From: Treponema sp.
GTDB taxonomy: Bacteria; Spirochaetota; Spirochaetia; Treponematales; Treponemataceae
Reading direction: 5' to 3'
DNA: 64,000 nt
NCBI GenBank assembly: GCA_024400955.1
Contig: JAKSLY010000004.1
Coordinates: 1 to 64,000 of the forward strand
Shown here: piece after piece, positions 23,754-33,286 of the stretch
Numbering within the stretch: the first letter of the stretch is position 1
How the letters are laid out: each line of letters opens with the position of its first letter
The notes under the pieces: generated by a model
Told to the model about the DNA's origin: nothing
Seen by the model: only the letters and a program-made list of their open reading frames with translations
Database searches by the model: none
Program-made: the position numbers and the translations under genes

Positions 23754-24964
23754 TTTGACCTCCCGTTGACTGTTGCAGATATGGTTCCCTTTGCAGGTCT
23801 TATGCTTATAATGTCGCCTTCCGCAACGTCCTTGGCATTGCGGATTATTTTTCCACTGGAATCAGTGACCATGGAATATCCCCTGTCAAAAACAGTTTGT
23901 GGATTGCAGTTTTCCAATGTTTCCCTTGCCCTCTGAATTTTCTCACGCTTTTCTCTTATGAGGTTTTCCATTCGGTCCGTAAGGTCGGTGTAGGCGTGGT
24001 CAAATCTTTCTGAAAAACGCTGTTCTATGTTCTGCAGCCTGGAAATCATGTTTTCCGGGTCAAAGGTTTTAAGGAGCAGCCTCAGGTTCTTCATTCGGTT
24101 TTGGATTGAATTGAGAAGCTCATTGGAGTAATCATTTAATTCTTCTATTATCTTGTGTTTTTCTGGAATGACGATTTCTGCTGCGGCACTTGGTGTTGGG
24201 GCCCGTCGGTCAGCTGCAAAGTCGCTTAAGGCCCAGTTAATTTCATGGCCTACGGCAGAGACTGTCGGTATCCTTGATTCTGCAATGGCACGCACCACTG
24301 ATTCCTCGCTGAAGGGGAGAAGGTCTTCCAATGATCCACCGCCTCTTCCGACTATGAGCACATCGCAAAGGTTGTGAAGGTTTGCGTATTTAATTTGGGC
24401 TGCAATGGTTGGAGCTGCGGTTTCCCCCTGGACTAGGGCTGGCAGTACAAGTATGTTGACCCTGTCGTTTCTCCTGTTGCGTATGTTTAGAATGTCCCTA
24501 AGGGCTGCACCATTGGAACTTGTAACGATTCCCACAGTCCTCGGGAAGAATGGCAGAGGCTTCTTGCGCGCCATGTCAAAAAGTCCTTCCTGGTTAAGGC
24601 GGCGCTTTCGTTCCTCTATCATTTCCATGATGTTTCCTGTTCCGGCTTTTTTCATGGAAGTGATGACAATCTGGTAAGTCCCCCTGGGATTGTATACGCT
24701 GAGCTTTCCTGTTGCCTCTACAAGCATTCCGTCCTTGGGTGCAAAGGAAAGACCCATGGCAGCCCCGCGGAAAATCACTGCACTGATGGTGGAGTCGGCA
24801 TCCTTGAGGGAAAAGTAAAGGTGACCGGCTGCACTTGGCTTGAAGTTTGAAATTTCACCCTTGATGGAAACTGACCTGAAGGAATTTTCAAGCATGGTCT
24901 TTATGAGGTTTGTAAGCTGGGTTACGGAAAGAACATTGTTTTCCTGTTTAAAAAGGTCGTCCAT
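23750..24964 (-). CDS. xseA: Exodeoxyribonuclease VII large subunit
   Basis: 404 residues. N-terminal OB fold (SVTQLTNLIKTMLENSF to GTYQIVITSM) and the catalytic domain with FPRTVGIVTSSNGAALRDIL, VLPALVQGETAAPTI, VGRGGGSLEDLLPFSEE, VSAVGHEINWALSDFAADRRAPTPSAAAE, followed by a coiled coil and a short C-terminal barrel (GYSMVTDSSGKII). First gene of the xseA-xseB-mutL operon; no clear Shine-Dalgarno at the ATG. Divergent from the spiro-SPASM gene. Confidence 0.95.
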   Translation of the reverse strand: MDDLFKQENNVLSVTQLTNLIKTMLENSFRSVSIKGEISNFKPSAAGHLYFSLKDADSTISAVIFRGAAMGLSFAPKDGMLVEATGKLSVYNPRGTYQIVITSMKKAGTGNIMEMIEERKRRLNQEGLFDMARKKPLPFFPRTVGIVTSSNGAALRDILNIRNRRNDRVNILVLPALVQGETAAPTIAAQIKYANLHNLCDVLIVGRGGGSLEDLLPFSEESVVRAIAESRIPTVSAVGHEINWALSDFAADRRAPTPSAAAEIVIPEKHKIIEELNDYSNELLNSIQNRMKNLRLLLKTFDPENMISRLQNIEQRFSERFDHAYTDLTDRMENLIREKREKIQRARETLENCNPQTVFDRGYSMVTDSSGKIIRNAKDVAEGDIISIRPAKGTISATVNGRSK

Positions 24965-25025
24965 AATCTTGAGCGATTGTAAACATTCCCTTTAATTTAG
25001 ACAAGAGAATTCCGATAAAGAAGAG

Positions 25026-26603
25026 ATGAAATATTTGGTAATTCTTTTTGCAGGTTTTGAAACTCCATATTTTCTTGAAAAATCTTTCGATGGCAAGTCG
25101 GCCTTTGACAGATCCCTTGACTGGGCATGCAGCATTGATTCCAGAGTTGGAATAACTGTTTTATGCACCGGGAAGAATGAAGAATCGGTTAAAAAGGCAG
25201 CCATTGAATCTTCTGTTGAAGTTCAAATTCAATCCCTTGAAAAATGGAATTGTGGCCAGCTTGTACGGATCATGTCCCAGTGTGCTGACAGGGCAGGTGC
25301 TGACGGTGTCCTGTATTCATCGGCAGACAGACCCTTTTTAGATTTGGAACTTGCAAAGGAAGTTTTGGATTGCCATGAAAAATATATTGCTGAATATACC
25401 TTTGCCGATGGATATCCATTCGGTTTTGCTCCAGAAGTCATCGACTGCGGAACTTTAAGAATTCTTTCCGGCTTTACAGGGGAACATTATGCGGATGCAC
25501 TGGAGTCTCCTGTTTCCAACGAATGCATCTTTAACCTTTTGAAGAAGGACATAAATTCCTTTGAGATAGAGGCTGTGACTGCAAAAAAAGATTACAGGAT
25601 GCTGAGGCTTGATTTTTCATGTTCAGTAAAGAGGAACTTTGTTGCATGCAAAAATCTTTATGATCTTGCCATTCATGAAAAAATTCCTTTCGGTGCTGAA
25701 TCTCTGTCTGACTTTGCAGAGACCCGTGGGGAAGTCCAGCATACGCTGCCTGCGTATTATTCGGTGCAGATTAATTCAGCATACAGGGGCATTCCCTTTT
25801 ACAATGTTTATGCAAAGGAACTTGCAAAAGATGGAGTCATGAGCCTTGAGAAATTTAAGGGACTTGCAAGTCAGATAAGTGCATGTTCAGATGATGCTGT
25901 CATAGGCTTTGGCTCTTTTGGTGAGCCATTGCTTGCAGAAAATTTCTGCTCCTATGTGGAAGCCATTCTTGAATACGATAACTTGAGTCTTCTTGTGGAA
26001 ACTGATGGAATTTGCGTTACCCAGCAGCTTGCCCAGGAGGTGAGTTCAGCCTGTAAGAAATTCAAGGACAGGAAAAATCATGCTCCAAAAATTTCATGGA
26101 TAGTTTCCATCGATGCATTCTCGGAGAACATGTACAATTCGATTTTTGAAGGCGGAAATTTTGCCAAGGCCGTTGAAGCTGTCTCAATTTTGCACAAGGA
26201 ATTTCCGGGTGTTGTCTATCCACAGTTTACCAGAATGAATGAGAATGAATGCGAGCTTGAAAAGTTCTACCGCTACTGGAGTTCTCCTGATTCTCCTTCC
26301 GGCGGAAAATTGATAATTCAAAAGTATGACAACTGTTGTGGAAAACTTCCTGACAGAAAGCCTGCAGACCTTACTCCTGTTGACCGTTATCCATGCTGGC
26401 ACATCAAGCGTGACATGACGGTTATGTGTGATGGTTCTGTTCCTCTTTGCAGGCAGAATTTCGGGCAGCCCCTTGGAAACGTTTTTGAAGAGGAAATTGA
26501 AAAGGTCTGGCAGAAATTTCTTCCTGTTGTGAAGGAACATGTTGACGGAAACTATTGCGGAAAATGCGGGAAGTGTGATGAATACTATACCTTCAATTTT
26601 TAA
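25026..26603 (+). CDS. Spiro-SPASM protein
   Basis: 525 residues. The N-terminal half resembles a nucleotidyltransferase-like fold (FAGFETPYFLEKSFDGKSAFDRSL, YSSADRPFLD). The middle (about 245-420) follows a radical-SAM-like barrel pattern (GVMSLEKFKGLASQI, VIGFGSFGEPLL, LLVETDGI) but without the CxxxCxxC cluster loop. The C-terminus is a SPASM domain with eight Cys (PCWHIKRD, CDGSVPLCRQ, NYCGKCGKCDEYY). I know this family as spirochaete-specific, of unknown function. A GATAAA hexamer ends 6 bp before the ATG, pointing to a leaderless mRNA. It starts a tightly packed run of genes to 31640. Confidence 0.8.
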   Translation: MKYLVILFAGFETPYFLEKSFDGKSAFDRSLDWACSIDSRVGITVLCTGKNEESVKKAAIESSVEVQIQSLEKWNCGQLVRIMSQCADRAGADGVLYSSADRPFLDLELAKEVLDCHEKYIAEYTFADGYPFGFAPEVIDCGTLRILSGFTGEHYADALESPVSNECIFNLLKKDINSFEIEAVTAKKDYRMLRLDFSCSVKRNFVACKNLYDLAIHEKIPFGAESLSDFAETRGEVQHTLPAYYSVQINSAYRGIPFYNVYAKELAKDGVMSLEKFKGLASQISACSDDAVIGFGSFGEPLLAENFCSYVEAILEYDNLSLLVETDGICVTQQLAQEVSSACKKFKDRKNHAPKISWIVSIDAFSENMYNSIFEGGNFAKAVEAVSILHKEFPGVVYPQFTRMNENECELEKFYRYWSSPDSPSGGKLIIQKYDNCCGKLPDRKPADLTPVDRYPCWHIKRDMTVMCDGSVPLCRQNFGQPLGNVFEEEIEKVWQKFLPVVKEHVDGNYCGKCGKCDEYYTFNF

Positions 26604-27543
26604 CGAAAACCATATTTCATATTCAGTATTTGGCGGGAGCGAAGTTCCAACCAAGGTGCTCATTCCTGTTACCTGTATTGTCATGAGCCGCAATGGCCGT
26701 CAGTACAGGTCCATGGTTCTTGACAATCTGGTTCAGAAGGGATTTGAAAAGATAATCTCTGTAAATCCACAAAGCGAGCAGAACGTTATAGTCGGATTGT
26801 CACAGCGTTATCCTACCGTTAAGTTTTTAGTTGCCCAGGAAAATGCATCAGTTGGCGAACTGATTAACCTTGGGTTTAAGACTGCGGAAACAGAGCATGT
26901 TCTTCTTGTTCAGGAAGAAATGTGTGCAGAAAAAATCAATTTTACGCCATCCATTGCTGAAAGACTTTCAAAGCTGAATCAGTTTTGTGTTGTGCCCAGG
27001 TTGATTTCATCTTCCATTCAGCGCATTCCTGTCGTCTTTGCACCTTCTGCAAAAAAATCTGTTTTTACTGTTGATACGGACATTTCAATTTCTGACGGAC
27101 AGAAGACCTTATACAGTTTTGACTATGCTGGATTTTACAGCAGGGAAAAGTTCATCGAGCTTGGTGGATTTGATTATTCCATTGAATCCAGGTACTGGCA
27201 GAAAATGGACCTCTATCTTCGAGCATGGCTTTGGGGAGAAAAAATCACCGTCGCCAACTGCTTTGAATTCACTTATGCTGATGCATTTCCGGAGGACGAC
27301 TCCACTGTAGATATCAGCTACCTAAGATTTTTCCTGAAGAACATAATTCCTGTCTTTGTGAAGGACCATGCTGTCATAATGAAGAAGTCATTTCTATCCT
27401 TCAAGGCAAGAAGTTCATGCGGCTTGGTTGAAGCATGGAAGCAGTTCAAGGATGCAATAAACTGGACAAGGCTTAACCAGTACAGGTTCAAGACAGATGC
27501 CCTTTCGCTCATAGAAAATTGGGAAAAGAAAAATGAAGATTAA
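26578..27543 (+). CDS. Glycosyltransferase-family-2-like protein
   Basis: About 321 residues. TCIVMSRNGRQYRSMVLDNLVQKGFEKIISV and FLVAQENASVGELINLGFKTAETEHVLLVQEEM look like the nucleotide-sugar-binding half of a GT-A fold, with FIELGGFDYSIESRYWQKMDLYLRAWLWG as the acceptor-side FGGFDE..FF-ED-D-like motif. The usual DxD is replaced by QEEM, so activity is uncertain. The ATG at 26578 is preferred; it overlaps the spiro-SPASM gene by 26 bp and the next gene by 11 bp. Confidence 0.6.
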   Translation: MNTIPSIFNENHISYSVFGGSEVPTKVLIPVTCIVMSRNGRQYRSMVLDNLVQKGFEKIISVNPQSEQNVIVGLSQRYPTVKFLVAQENASVGELINLGFKTAETEHVLLVQEEMCAEKINFTPSIAERLSKLNQFCVVPRLISSSIQRIPVVFAPSAKKSVFTVDTDISISDGQKTLYSFDYAGFYSREKFIELGGFDYSIESRYWQKMDLYLRAWLWGEKITVANCFEFTYADAFPEDDSTVDISYLRFFLKNIIPVFVKDHAVIMKKSFLSFKARSSCGLVEAWKQFKDAINWTRLNQYRFKTDALSLIENWEKKNED

Positions 27544-30034
27544 TCTTGGAATAGAAAAGCTTACTGCAGGAATTGGCAGGGTAATGGGTGGTCATAAAAA
27601 GGTTGTTGTAATTGCACAGTGCAGGCTGTCTTCCACAAGGCTACCGGGCAAGGCTCTTCTTCCCCTGGGTGACAAGGCCGTTTTGGATTGGACTTTGGAA
27701 GCGATGAAAAAAGTCAAGGCTGATGATTACTGGTTGGCAGTTGATCATGAAAGCAAGGCTGCCCTGGCTCCCCATGCAGAAAAGTACGGATGGAAAATTT
27801 TTGCAGGCTCCCTTGAAGATGTTCTTGAACGTTTTTGCGGTGCCATTAAGGAATCCGGTGCAGATGTCGTTGTCCGTGCCACAGCAGACAATCCATTCTT
27901 GTTTTATGATGCCGCCAACGAGATGATTGAAGAATATTTCAACCGTGAAAAATCTTCTCCCGTGGATTACCTTACCTATTCAGGATTGCCTCACGGAAGC
28001 GGTGTTGAAATGTTTAATGCCCATTCCCTTTTAAAGGCAGCGGAACTTACTTCGTCTCCTTATGATCATGAGCATGTTGGCCCGTCACTTTATCTTCATA
28101 CCGACAGGTTCCAGTGTGCATTTGTAAAGGCTCCGGAAAAATACCATCATCCAAACATGAGGACGACCATAGATACTCCAGAAGATTACAGGCGTGCAAT
28201 GAATGTTGTCAGGAGTCTTTCTCAAAAGGGTGCCAATGGTCCATATTCAACTGAAGATATTGTAGGGACATGTTCCTTGCCGCAGATAAAGAATCCAGTC
28301 CTTCTTGTTCCATCCGTTAAAAAGGGACATGGTACCGGGCATCTCAGGCGATGCCTTGATCTTGCCATTGAAAATAAATGGGACGTTTACATACCGGATG
28401 ACTGTGACCTGGAAGAGGCAGGTGCACTTGTTGCAGAAGCTAGACAGTCAGGACTTGATGAATTTCATGTTGTAAAAAATCTCTCGAGCCTTTCCTATTA
28501 CTCATGTGCCGTTACAGACATGTTTGTATCTGATGAAGATCTCAAGAAGACCTTGTCACAGAATGTGGCTGTAATTGCCCTTGATGAAGGAAGCCCGGAT
28601 CTTGATTTTGCCGATTATGTTCTTGACGTGATTCCAGGCCTTAATGAAAAAAAACAGGTGAACCTGTGCGACCCAGGTTATCTTCCCATGCCTGAAAACA
28701 AACGTTCGGTTATAAACTCAAACGAAGACACTGTTTCCAATGCCCTTGTTGTTCTTGGTGGTGAAGATCCCGCCGGTCTTGCAGTTCCTGCAGCAAAAGT
28801 TCTTGCTTCCATGGGAATTAAGACAACTGCCATCGTGCCTGATCAAAAAAAATGCAAGGCCGTTGATGGGTGCACCTTCATTGGTCCTGTAAAAAATCTT
28901 AGGGAAAAACTTTCGGATTACGATCTTGTTGTGACCCACTATGGATTTACCGCCTTTGAAGCACGTCATGCCGGATGCAAGGTCATTCTTCTTGGAACAA
29001 CACCCCTTCACGAAAGACTGTCAAGGCGATGGGGCTTTGAGTGCATCAGGTCTTCTGCAATTTCTGCCGAAAGCTTTGCGTGTCTTTTTGCAGATCCATC
29101 AAAGCTTGTCTTCAAGGCAGAAGGTAAAGGAAAGTCATTGGCTGATGCCTTGGGAATCCTTTCCAGCGGAAATCATTTTGACTGTCCAGTTTGCAGAAAG
29201 CCTCATGCAATGAATCCCGTAGTTGCAAGAACTTCAGAGCGAACCTTCAGGCGGTGTGGTGACTGCGGAATGCTTTACATGTCCTGGACCGTCAAGGAAA
29301 CCCAGACTGAATACAACAGGGCATATTTCTTCGAGGATTATGAAAAGCAGTATGGAAAGACATATCTGGATGACTTTTCTTCAATAAAGAACCAGTGCCT
29401 GCGGAGAATGAAAAACATAATCCAGGTTTCTGGAAATTCAAGAAATGGAACTGTTCTTGATGTGGGTTGTGCCATGGGACCTTTCCTGTCTGCTGCAGCT
29501 GATTGCGGATGGCAGCCTTTTGGAACCGACATTTCAAAGGATGCAGTTGACTATGTAACAGGTACCTTGAATTTTCCGGCTTGCTGCGGAGCCTTTCCGA
29601 ATGTGGATCTATTTGCGGAACTCGGCCAGGATAAATTCGATGCAGTTTCCATGTGGTATGTAATAGAACACTTCCTGGATCTTGATTCCGTTCTGAATAA
29701 AATTTCTGAGCTTGTTGCAGCCAATGGAATTTTTGCATTCAGTACTCCCTGTGGATCCGGTGTAAGCGCAAGGTTTTCACGCCAGTCATTTTTTGAGCAA
29801 AGCCCATCGGATCACTATACCATTTGGGAAAAGAATGGGGCTTCAAGGGTTCTTGGAAAGTACGGCTTTAAAATCATGAAGGTTGTCCCCACGGGAATCC
29901 ATCCGGAACGCCTTCCCATCGCAAAAAGGTTTGGATGGAAAAAGGATTCCCTGCAGATGAAGATTCTTGCATGGGGTATGAAGATGCTAAAGATGGGAGA
30001 TACCTTCGAAATATACTGCAAGAAATCTCGCTAA
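27533..30034 (+). CDS. Three-domain SpsF-like cytidylyltransferase / PseG-like / methyltransferase fusion
   Basis: 833 residues. Domain 1 (20-240) is an SpsF/PseF-like CMP-sugar transferase: VVVIAQCRLSSTRLPGKAL, VRATADNPFLFYDAAN, YDHEHVGP and TIDTPEDYRRA. Domain 2 (255-545) resembles SpsG/PseG UDP-sugar hydrolases: VKKGHGTGHLRRCLDLA and LVVTHYGFTAFEARHAGCKVILLG. A short Cys4 cluster follows (CPVC 551-554, CGDC near 575). Domain 3 (about 600-790) is a class I SAM methyltransferase with VLDVGCAMGPFLSAA near 641. In other bacteria the first two activities are separate steps in nonulosonic-acid (pseudaminic-type) synthesis. It overlaps the preceding gene by 11 bp. A role in glycosylating flagella or envelope is inferred from the downstream flaA. 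Confidence 0.8.
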   Translation: MKINLGIEKLTAGIGRVMGGHKKVVVIAQCRLSSTRLPGKALLPLGDKAVLDWTLEAMKKVKADDYWLAVDHESKAALAPHAEKYGWKIFAGSLEDVLERFCGAIKESGADVVVRATADNPFLFYDAANEMIEEYFNREKSSPVDYLTYSGLPHGSGVEMFNAHSLLKAAELTSSPYDHEHVGPSLYLHTDRFQCAFVKAPEKYHHPNMRTTIDTPEDYRRAMNVVRSLSQKGANGPYSTEDIVGTCSLPQIKNPVLLVPSVKKGHGTGHLRRCLDLAIENKWDVYIPDDCDLEEAGALVAEARQSGLDEFHVVKNLSSLSYYSCAVTDMFVSDEDLKKTLSQNVAVIALDEGSPDLDFADYVLDVIPGLNEKKQVNLCDPGYLPMPENKRSVINSNEDTVSNALVVLGGEDPAGLAVPAAKVLASMGIKTTAIVPDQKKCKAVDGCTFIGPVKNLREKLSDYDLVVTHYGFTAFEARHAGCKVILLGTTPLHERLSRRWGFECIRSSAISAESFACLFADPSKLVFKAEGKGKSLADALGILSSGNHFDCPVCRKPHAMNPVVARTSERTFRRCGDCGMLYMSWTVKETQTEYNRAYFFEDYEKQYGKTYLDDFSSIKNQCLRRMKNIIQVSGNSRNGTVLDVGCAMGPFLSAAADCGWQPFGTDISKDAVDYVTGTLNFPACCGAFPNVDLFAELGQDKFDAVSMWYVIEHFLDLDSVLNKISELVAANGIFAFSTPCGSGVSARFSRQSFFEQSPSDHYTIWEKNGASRVLGKYGFKIMKVVPTGIHPERLPIAKRFGWKKDSLQMKILAWGMKMLKMGDTFEIYCKKSR

Positions 30035-30068
30035 ATAAAAAATTCCAGATGCCGAAAATCTAAAGGAT

Positions 30069-31640
30069 ATGGAAGAAAAATTCATCATGATACTTGGAGC
30101 AGGTTTAATGCAGCGTCCTTCCATAGAGGCTGCAAAGGAACTTGGATTCAGGACTTTAGTTATAGATGCAAATCCAAATGCAGTTTGTGTTCCCTATGCA
30201 GACCGCTTTGAACCCGTTGACCTTAAGGATAGGGAAGCCATTGCAGAACTGGCCCTTTCCCTTGGCGACTCCCTTGCCGGCATATTTACTGCAGGAACTG
30301 ATTTTTCCGCTTCGGTTTCCTATGCGGCCCAGAAGTGCGGCCTTGTTTCACATGATTTTGAAGCTGCCCTCAATGCAAGCAATAAAATCCGCATGCGTCA
30401 GTGCTTTAAAAAGCACGGTGTTCCTTCCCCTGATTTCTTTTCTGCCGATGAGTCATATCTTCGTTCCCTTGAAGAAGGAAAGTGCCAGAAGCTTGATTTT
30501 CCAAAGGTTGTAAAGCCATGCGACAACATGGGCGCAAGGGGCTGCCGTCTTGTCCGCAATGAGAAGGAATTTATTCCGGCATTAAGGGACGCAATTTCCT
30601 TTTCAAGAACAAGAACAGCCATTGTTGAAGATTACATGGAAGGCTCCGAGTTTTCCATTGATGCCCTGGTCTGCCATGGAAAGGTCATAATTACAGGATT
30701 TGCAGACAGGCATATTTATTTTGAACCATACTTTATAGAACTTGGCCACACCATGCCATCTGAAGTTTCTGAGGAAGTTAAGGCCGCCCTTGTAAAGACC
30801 TTTACTGACGGTGTTCATGCTTTGGGCCTTACCAATGGTGTTGCAAAGGGTGACATAAAGTATACTTCCAGGGGACCCATGATTGGGGAGATTGCAGGAA
30901 GACTTTCAGGCGGCTACATGTCCGGCTGGACTTTCCCTTATTCCTCCGGGGTTTTCCTCACAAAGGAAGCCATGAAGATTTCTGCAGGACTTGAATGCAG
31001 CTATGCATTGGTTGAAGAAATTCCGTCAGTAAATGTAAGTCATGAGCGAGCATTCATTTCAATTCCAGGAAGAATAAAAAAAATCTACGGAACTGATGGG
31101 GCCGTTGCAAGTCCCTTCGTAAAGAATGTTTTCATGAGGGTCTCAGAAGGAAGTGAAGTGGACTTTCCAAGAAACAATGTGGAAAAGTGCGGTAACGTAA
31201 TTTCCTGCTGTAGTGACAGAGGCCTTTCCTTGTGGGGTGCCGAAAGTGCAGTTGCTTCCATTGTCCTTAGGCTTGAACCCAATAACAAAAAGACTGATTC
31301 CTTCCTTAACTTTGAAGAACTTCCATTCGAAGAAGGTTTCCCATACTGTGCCTTTAACCTGCAGAAGGATGAATTCAATTCCCTCATGGCCCATGCGGAA
31401 GAACTAAAGGTTTTTAAGCGTGGCATGAAACTTTCAGACTGCATTCCTGATTTCTTAAGGAAGAATGAACTTAAGGACTTTAACTACAGGACCTTCGTTC
31501 AGACTGCAAAAACTTACGATGAATTGTGTCCTGACCATGGGGATCTTGATGCAGGAAAATTCTTTTCTGCCTTGGTCCGTGGCGGCATCCAGGGAATTCT
31601 GTACCTGACTGACTGTGCAGAAGAAAAATGCGGGGAATAA
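30069..31640 (+). CDS. ATP-grasp domain protein
   Basis: 523 residues. An N-terminal Rossmann-like pre-ATP domain (IMILGAGLMQRPSIEAAKELGF, VIDANPNAVCVPYAD) is followed by an ATP-grasp core (KIRMRQCFKKHGVPSPDFF, FPKVVKPCDNMGARGCRLV, AIVEDYMEGSEFSIDALV, GVAKGDIKYTSRGPMIGEIAGRLSGG). A C-terminal extension of about 150 residues is specific to it. Such enzymes ligate a carboxylate to an amine or thiol; the substrate is unknown. AAAGGAT precedes the ATG. It follows the fusion gene by 34 bp and belongs to the same run of genes. Confidence 0.8.
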   Translation: MEEKFIMILGAGLMQRPSIEAAKELGFRTLVIDANPNAVCVPYADRFEPVDLKDREAIAELALSLGDSLAGIFTAGTDFSASVSYAAQKCGLVSHDFEAALNASNKIRMRQCFKKHGVPSPDFFSADESYLRSLEEGKCQKLDFPKVVKPCDNMGARGCRLVRNEKEFIPALRDAISFSRTRTAIVEDYMEGSEFSIDALVCHGKVIITGFADRHIYFEPYFIELGHTMPSEVSEEVKAALVKTFTDGVHALGLTNGVAKGDIKYTSRGPMIGEIAGRLSGGYMSGWTFPYSSGVFLTKEAMKISAGLECSYALVEEIPSVNVSHERAFISIPGRIKKIYGTDGAVASPFVKNVFMRVSEGSEVDFPRNNVEKCGNVISCCSDRGLSLWGAESAVASIVLRLEPNNKKTDSFLNFEELPFEEGFPYCAFNLQKDEFNSLMAHAEELKVFKRGMKLSDCIPDFLRKNELKDFNYRTFVQTAKTYDELCPDHGDLDAGKFFSALVRGGIQGILYLTDCAEEKCGE

Positions 31641-31641
31641 G

Positions 31642-32697
31642 ATGAAAACAGGATACATTTTCAGTTTGAAAAAAATCGCCGCATCAGTGGTTTCCCTTTT
31701 TGTTCTTGCTGGAGTCTATGCCCAGAATTCTGCAACTGTAGATCTGCTTTCTGCTTCACAAAAGGCAGGCATGACTTTTTACTGGGATCCCTTGACTTCA
31801 TCAGGCATGATAGAAAAAAACGGACACAGGATTTCATTTCACGAGGGTGATTCCTTTGCCCTTCAGGATTACAAGACTGTCCTCAACGAAAAGGCACCTG
31901 TCCTGGAAAATGGAAAGCTTGTTTCCACTCAAGGCTTTTTCAACAGCATGGATAATTTCTTCAAGACAGAAAACAGTGAAAATCCATACAGAATCGGAGC
32001 AATCCTTATTGACCCGGGTCATGGTGGAAAGGATCCTGGTGCAAGTTCAACCCATGTAATTAATGGAAAGAAAACCAATGTCATAGAAAAGAACATAAAT
32101 CTTTCAGTGGGACTTAAGCTTAGGGATTACCTTAAGAAGGCATACCCTGACAAGAAGATTCTCATGACAAGAAGCACTGATGTTTACCTGACCCTTGCAC
32201 AGAGAACGGAAATTGCCAACGGCGTAAAGCTTAAGGACAACGAGGCAATCCTCTACATTTCCATCCACGTAAATTCAAATTTTGACCAGAATGCATCCGG
32301 GTTTGAAGTCTGGTATCTAAGCCCCGGCTACAGGCGTCAGGTTTTAAAGGCAACGGACGGGAACGAAAGCCGCGAAGTCTTCAAGATCCTCAATGACATG
32401 ACGGAAGAAGAATACACGACGGAATCAATCCTCATCGCAAAGTTCATCCTTGACGGAATGACGGCCCAGGTTGGAACCCAGTCTAGTCCCCGCGGAATCA
32501 AGGCGGAAGAATGGTATGTATGCAAGAATTCCAACATGCCAAGTGTTCTTGTGGAAGTGGGATTCCTGAGCAATAAAAAGGAAGGTGCATTACTTTCTGA
32601 CGACAAGTACTTGCAGAAGCTTTCATTCGGAATATATAATGGACTCCAGGCATTCGTGACTCATTTTGAGCGTTCGCGAGGCTTTACGGGAAAGTAG
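31642..32697 (+). CDS. N-acetylmuramoyl-L-alanine amidase (Amidase_3), exported
   Basis: 351 residues. A signal peptide (MKTGYIFSLKKIAASVVSLF, cleavage near VYAQ) leads to a small N-terminal domain and a zinc amidase domain: LIDPGHGGKDPGAS, EKNINLSVGLKLRDYL, ILMTRSTDVYLTLAQRTEIAN, LYISIHVNSN and SVLVEVGFLSNKKE. The His, Glu, His and Glu ligands and base are present. It cleaves peptide stems from periplasmic peptidoglycan. The ATG at 31642 is chosen for GGGGA upstream and because the signal peptide begins there. The next gene starts 1 bp after its stop. Confidence 0.92.
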   Translation: MKTGYIFSLKKIAASVVSLFVLAGVYAQNSATVDLLSASQKAGMTFYWDPLTSSGMIEKNGHRISFHEGDSFALQDYKTVLNEKAPVLENGKLVSTQGFFNSMDNFFKTENSENPYRIGAILIDPGHGGKDPGASSTHVINGKKTNVIEKNINLSVGLKLRDYLKKAYPDKKILMTRSTDVYLTLAQRTEIANGVKLKDNEAILYISIHVNSNFDQNASGFEVWYLSPGYRRQVLKATDGNESREVFKILNDMTEEEYTTESILIAKFILDGMTAQVGTQSSPRGIKAEEWYVCKNSNMPSVLVEVGFLSNKKEGALLSDDKYLQKLSFGIYNGLQAFVTHFERSRGFTGK

Positions 32698-32698
32698 A

Positions 32699-33157
32699 AT
32701 GAAAGAAAGAAAGCACTTTTTGACTCTTGTTTTATACGGTGTGATTGCCGGCGCCTTTATTTTTTCAGTGGTGTCCTATTGCATGCACAGGCATGGTTCA
32801 AGAAGGGTGTATTATTTCAATTCCTACGATTCCCAGAACCTTTGTACAGAGGTTAGGTATATTGTTAATGCCAGGAAGGAAGGGGCAGTGGAAGCTTTTG
32901 TTGCCGACCTGCTTCTTGGGCCGCTGACCAACAGGTACAGGAATATTTTTTCCCCGGAAACCAGCATTAAATTCTGTGTTTCTAATGGAAGGAACCTGTA
33001 TCTTGGACTTTCTGAAGAAGCTCTCAGGGAAGTGAATGGAATGAAGAGCATCAGGGATTCCGTTGGTCTATTAAAAATGAATATTGTGAGGAATTTCACA
33101 AAATATAAAAATGTATACATATTTATTGATGGAGAGATAGTATTTGCGGAAGGCTGA
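32699..33157 (+). CDS. GerMN-domain protein, membrane anchored
   Basis: About 152 residues. An N-terminal transmembrane anchor (FLTLVLYGVIAGAFIFSVVSY) is followed by a GerMN domain (RRVYYFNSYDSQNLCTEVRYIV, AFVADLLLGPLTNRYRNIF, LYLGLSEEAL, LKMNIVRNFTKYKNVYIFIDG). GerMN domains occur in envelope proteins linked to peptidoglycan work, consistent with the adjacent amidase. The true start is the ATG at 32699, just after the amidase stop. Confidence 0.8.
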   Translation: MKERKHFLTLVLYGVIAGAFIFSVVSYCMHRHGSRRVYYFNSYDSQNLCTEVRYIVNARKEGAVEAFVADLLLGPLTNRYRNIFSPETSIKFCVSNGRNLYLGLSEEALREVNGMKSIRDSVGLLKMNIVRNFTKYKNVYIFIDGEIVFAEG

Positions 33158-33215
33158 ATAATGCCGGTTTTTACATGGCATGTGTCACCTTTTTTTGAAA
33201 AAAAAATCAAATAAG

Positions 33216-33246
33216 TTGACAAAAATGTTTTCTTAATAGATACTAT
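33216..33246 (+). promoter_or_regulatory. Likely flaA promoter
   Basis: A perfect TTGACA (33216-33221) lies upstream of TACTAT (33241-33246), a 19-bp spacer; TAGATA at 15 bp is an alternative. AAGGAG (33275-33280) is the ribosome site of flaA. The rest of 33158-33286 shows nothing else. Confidence 0.5.
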
Positions 33247-33286
33247 TATAACAAGGCTACATCAAATTGTATAAAAGGAGCTTCTA

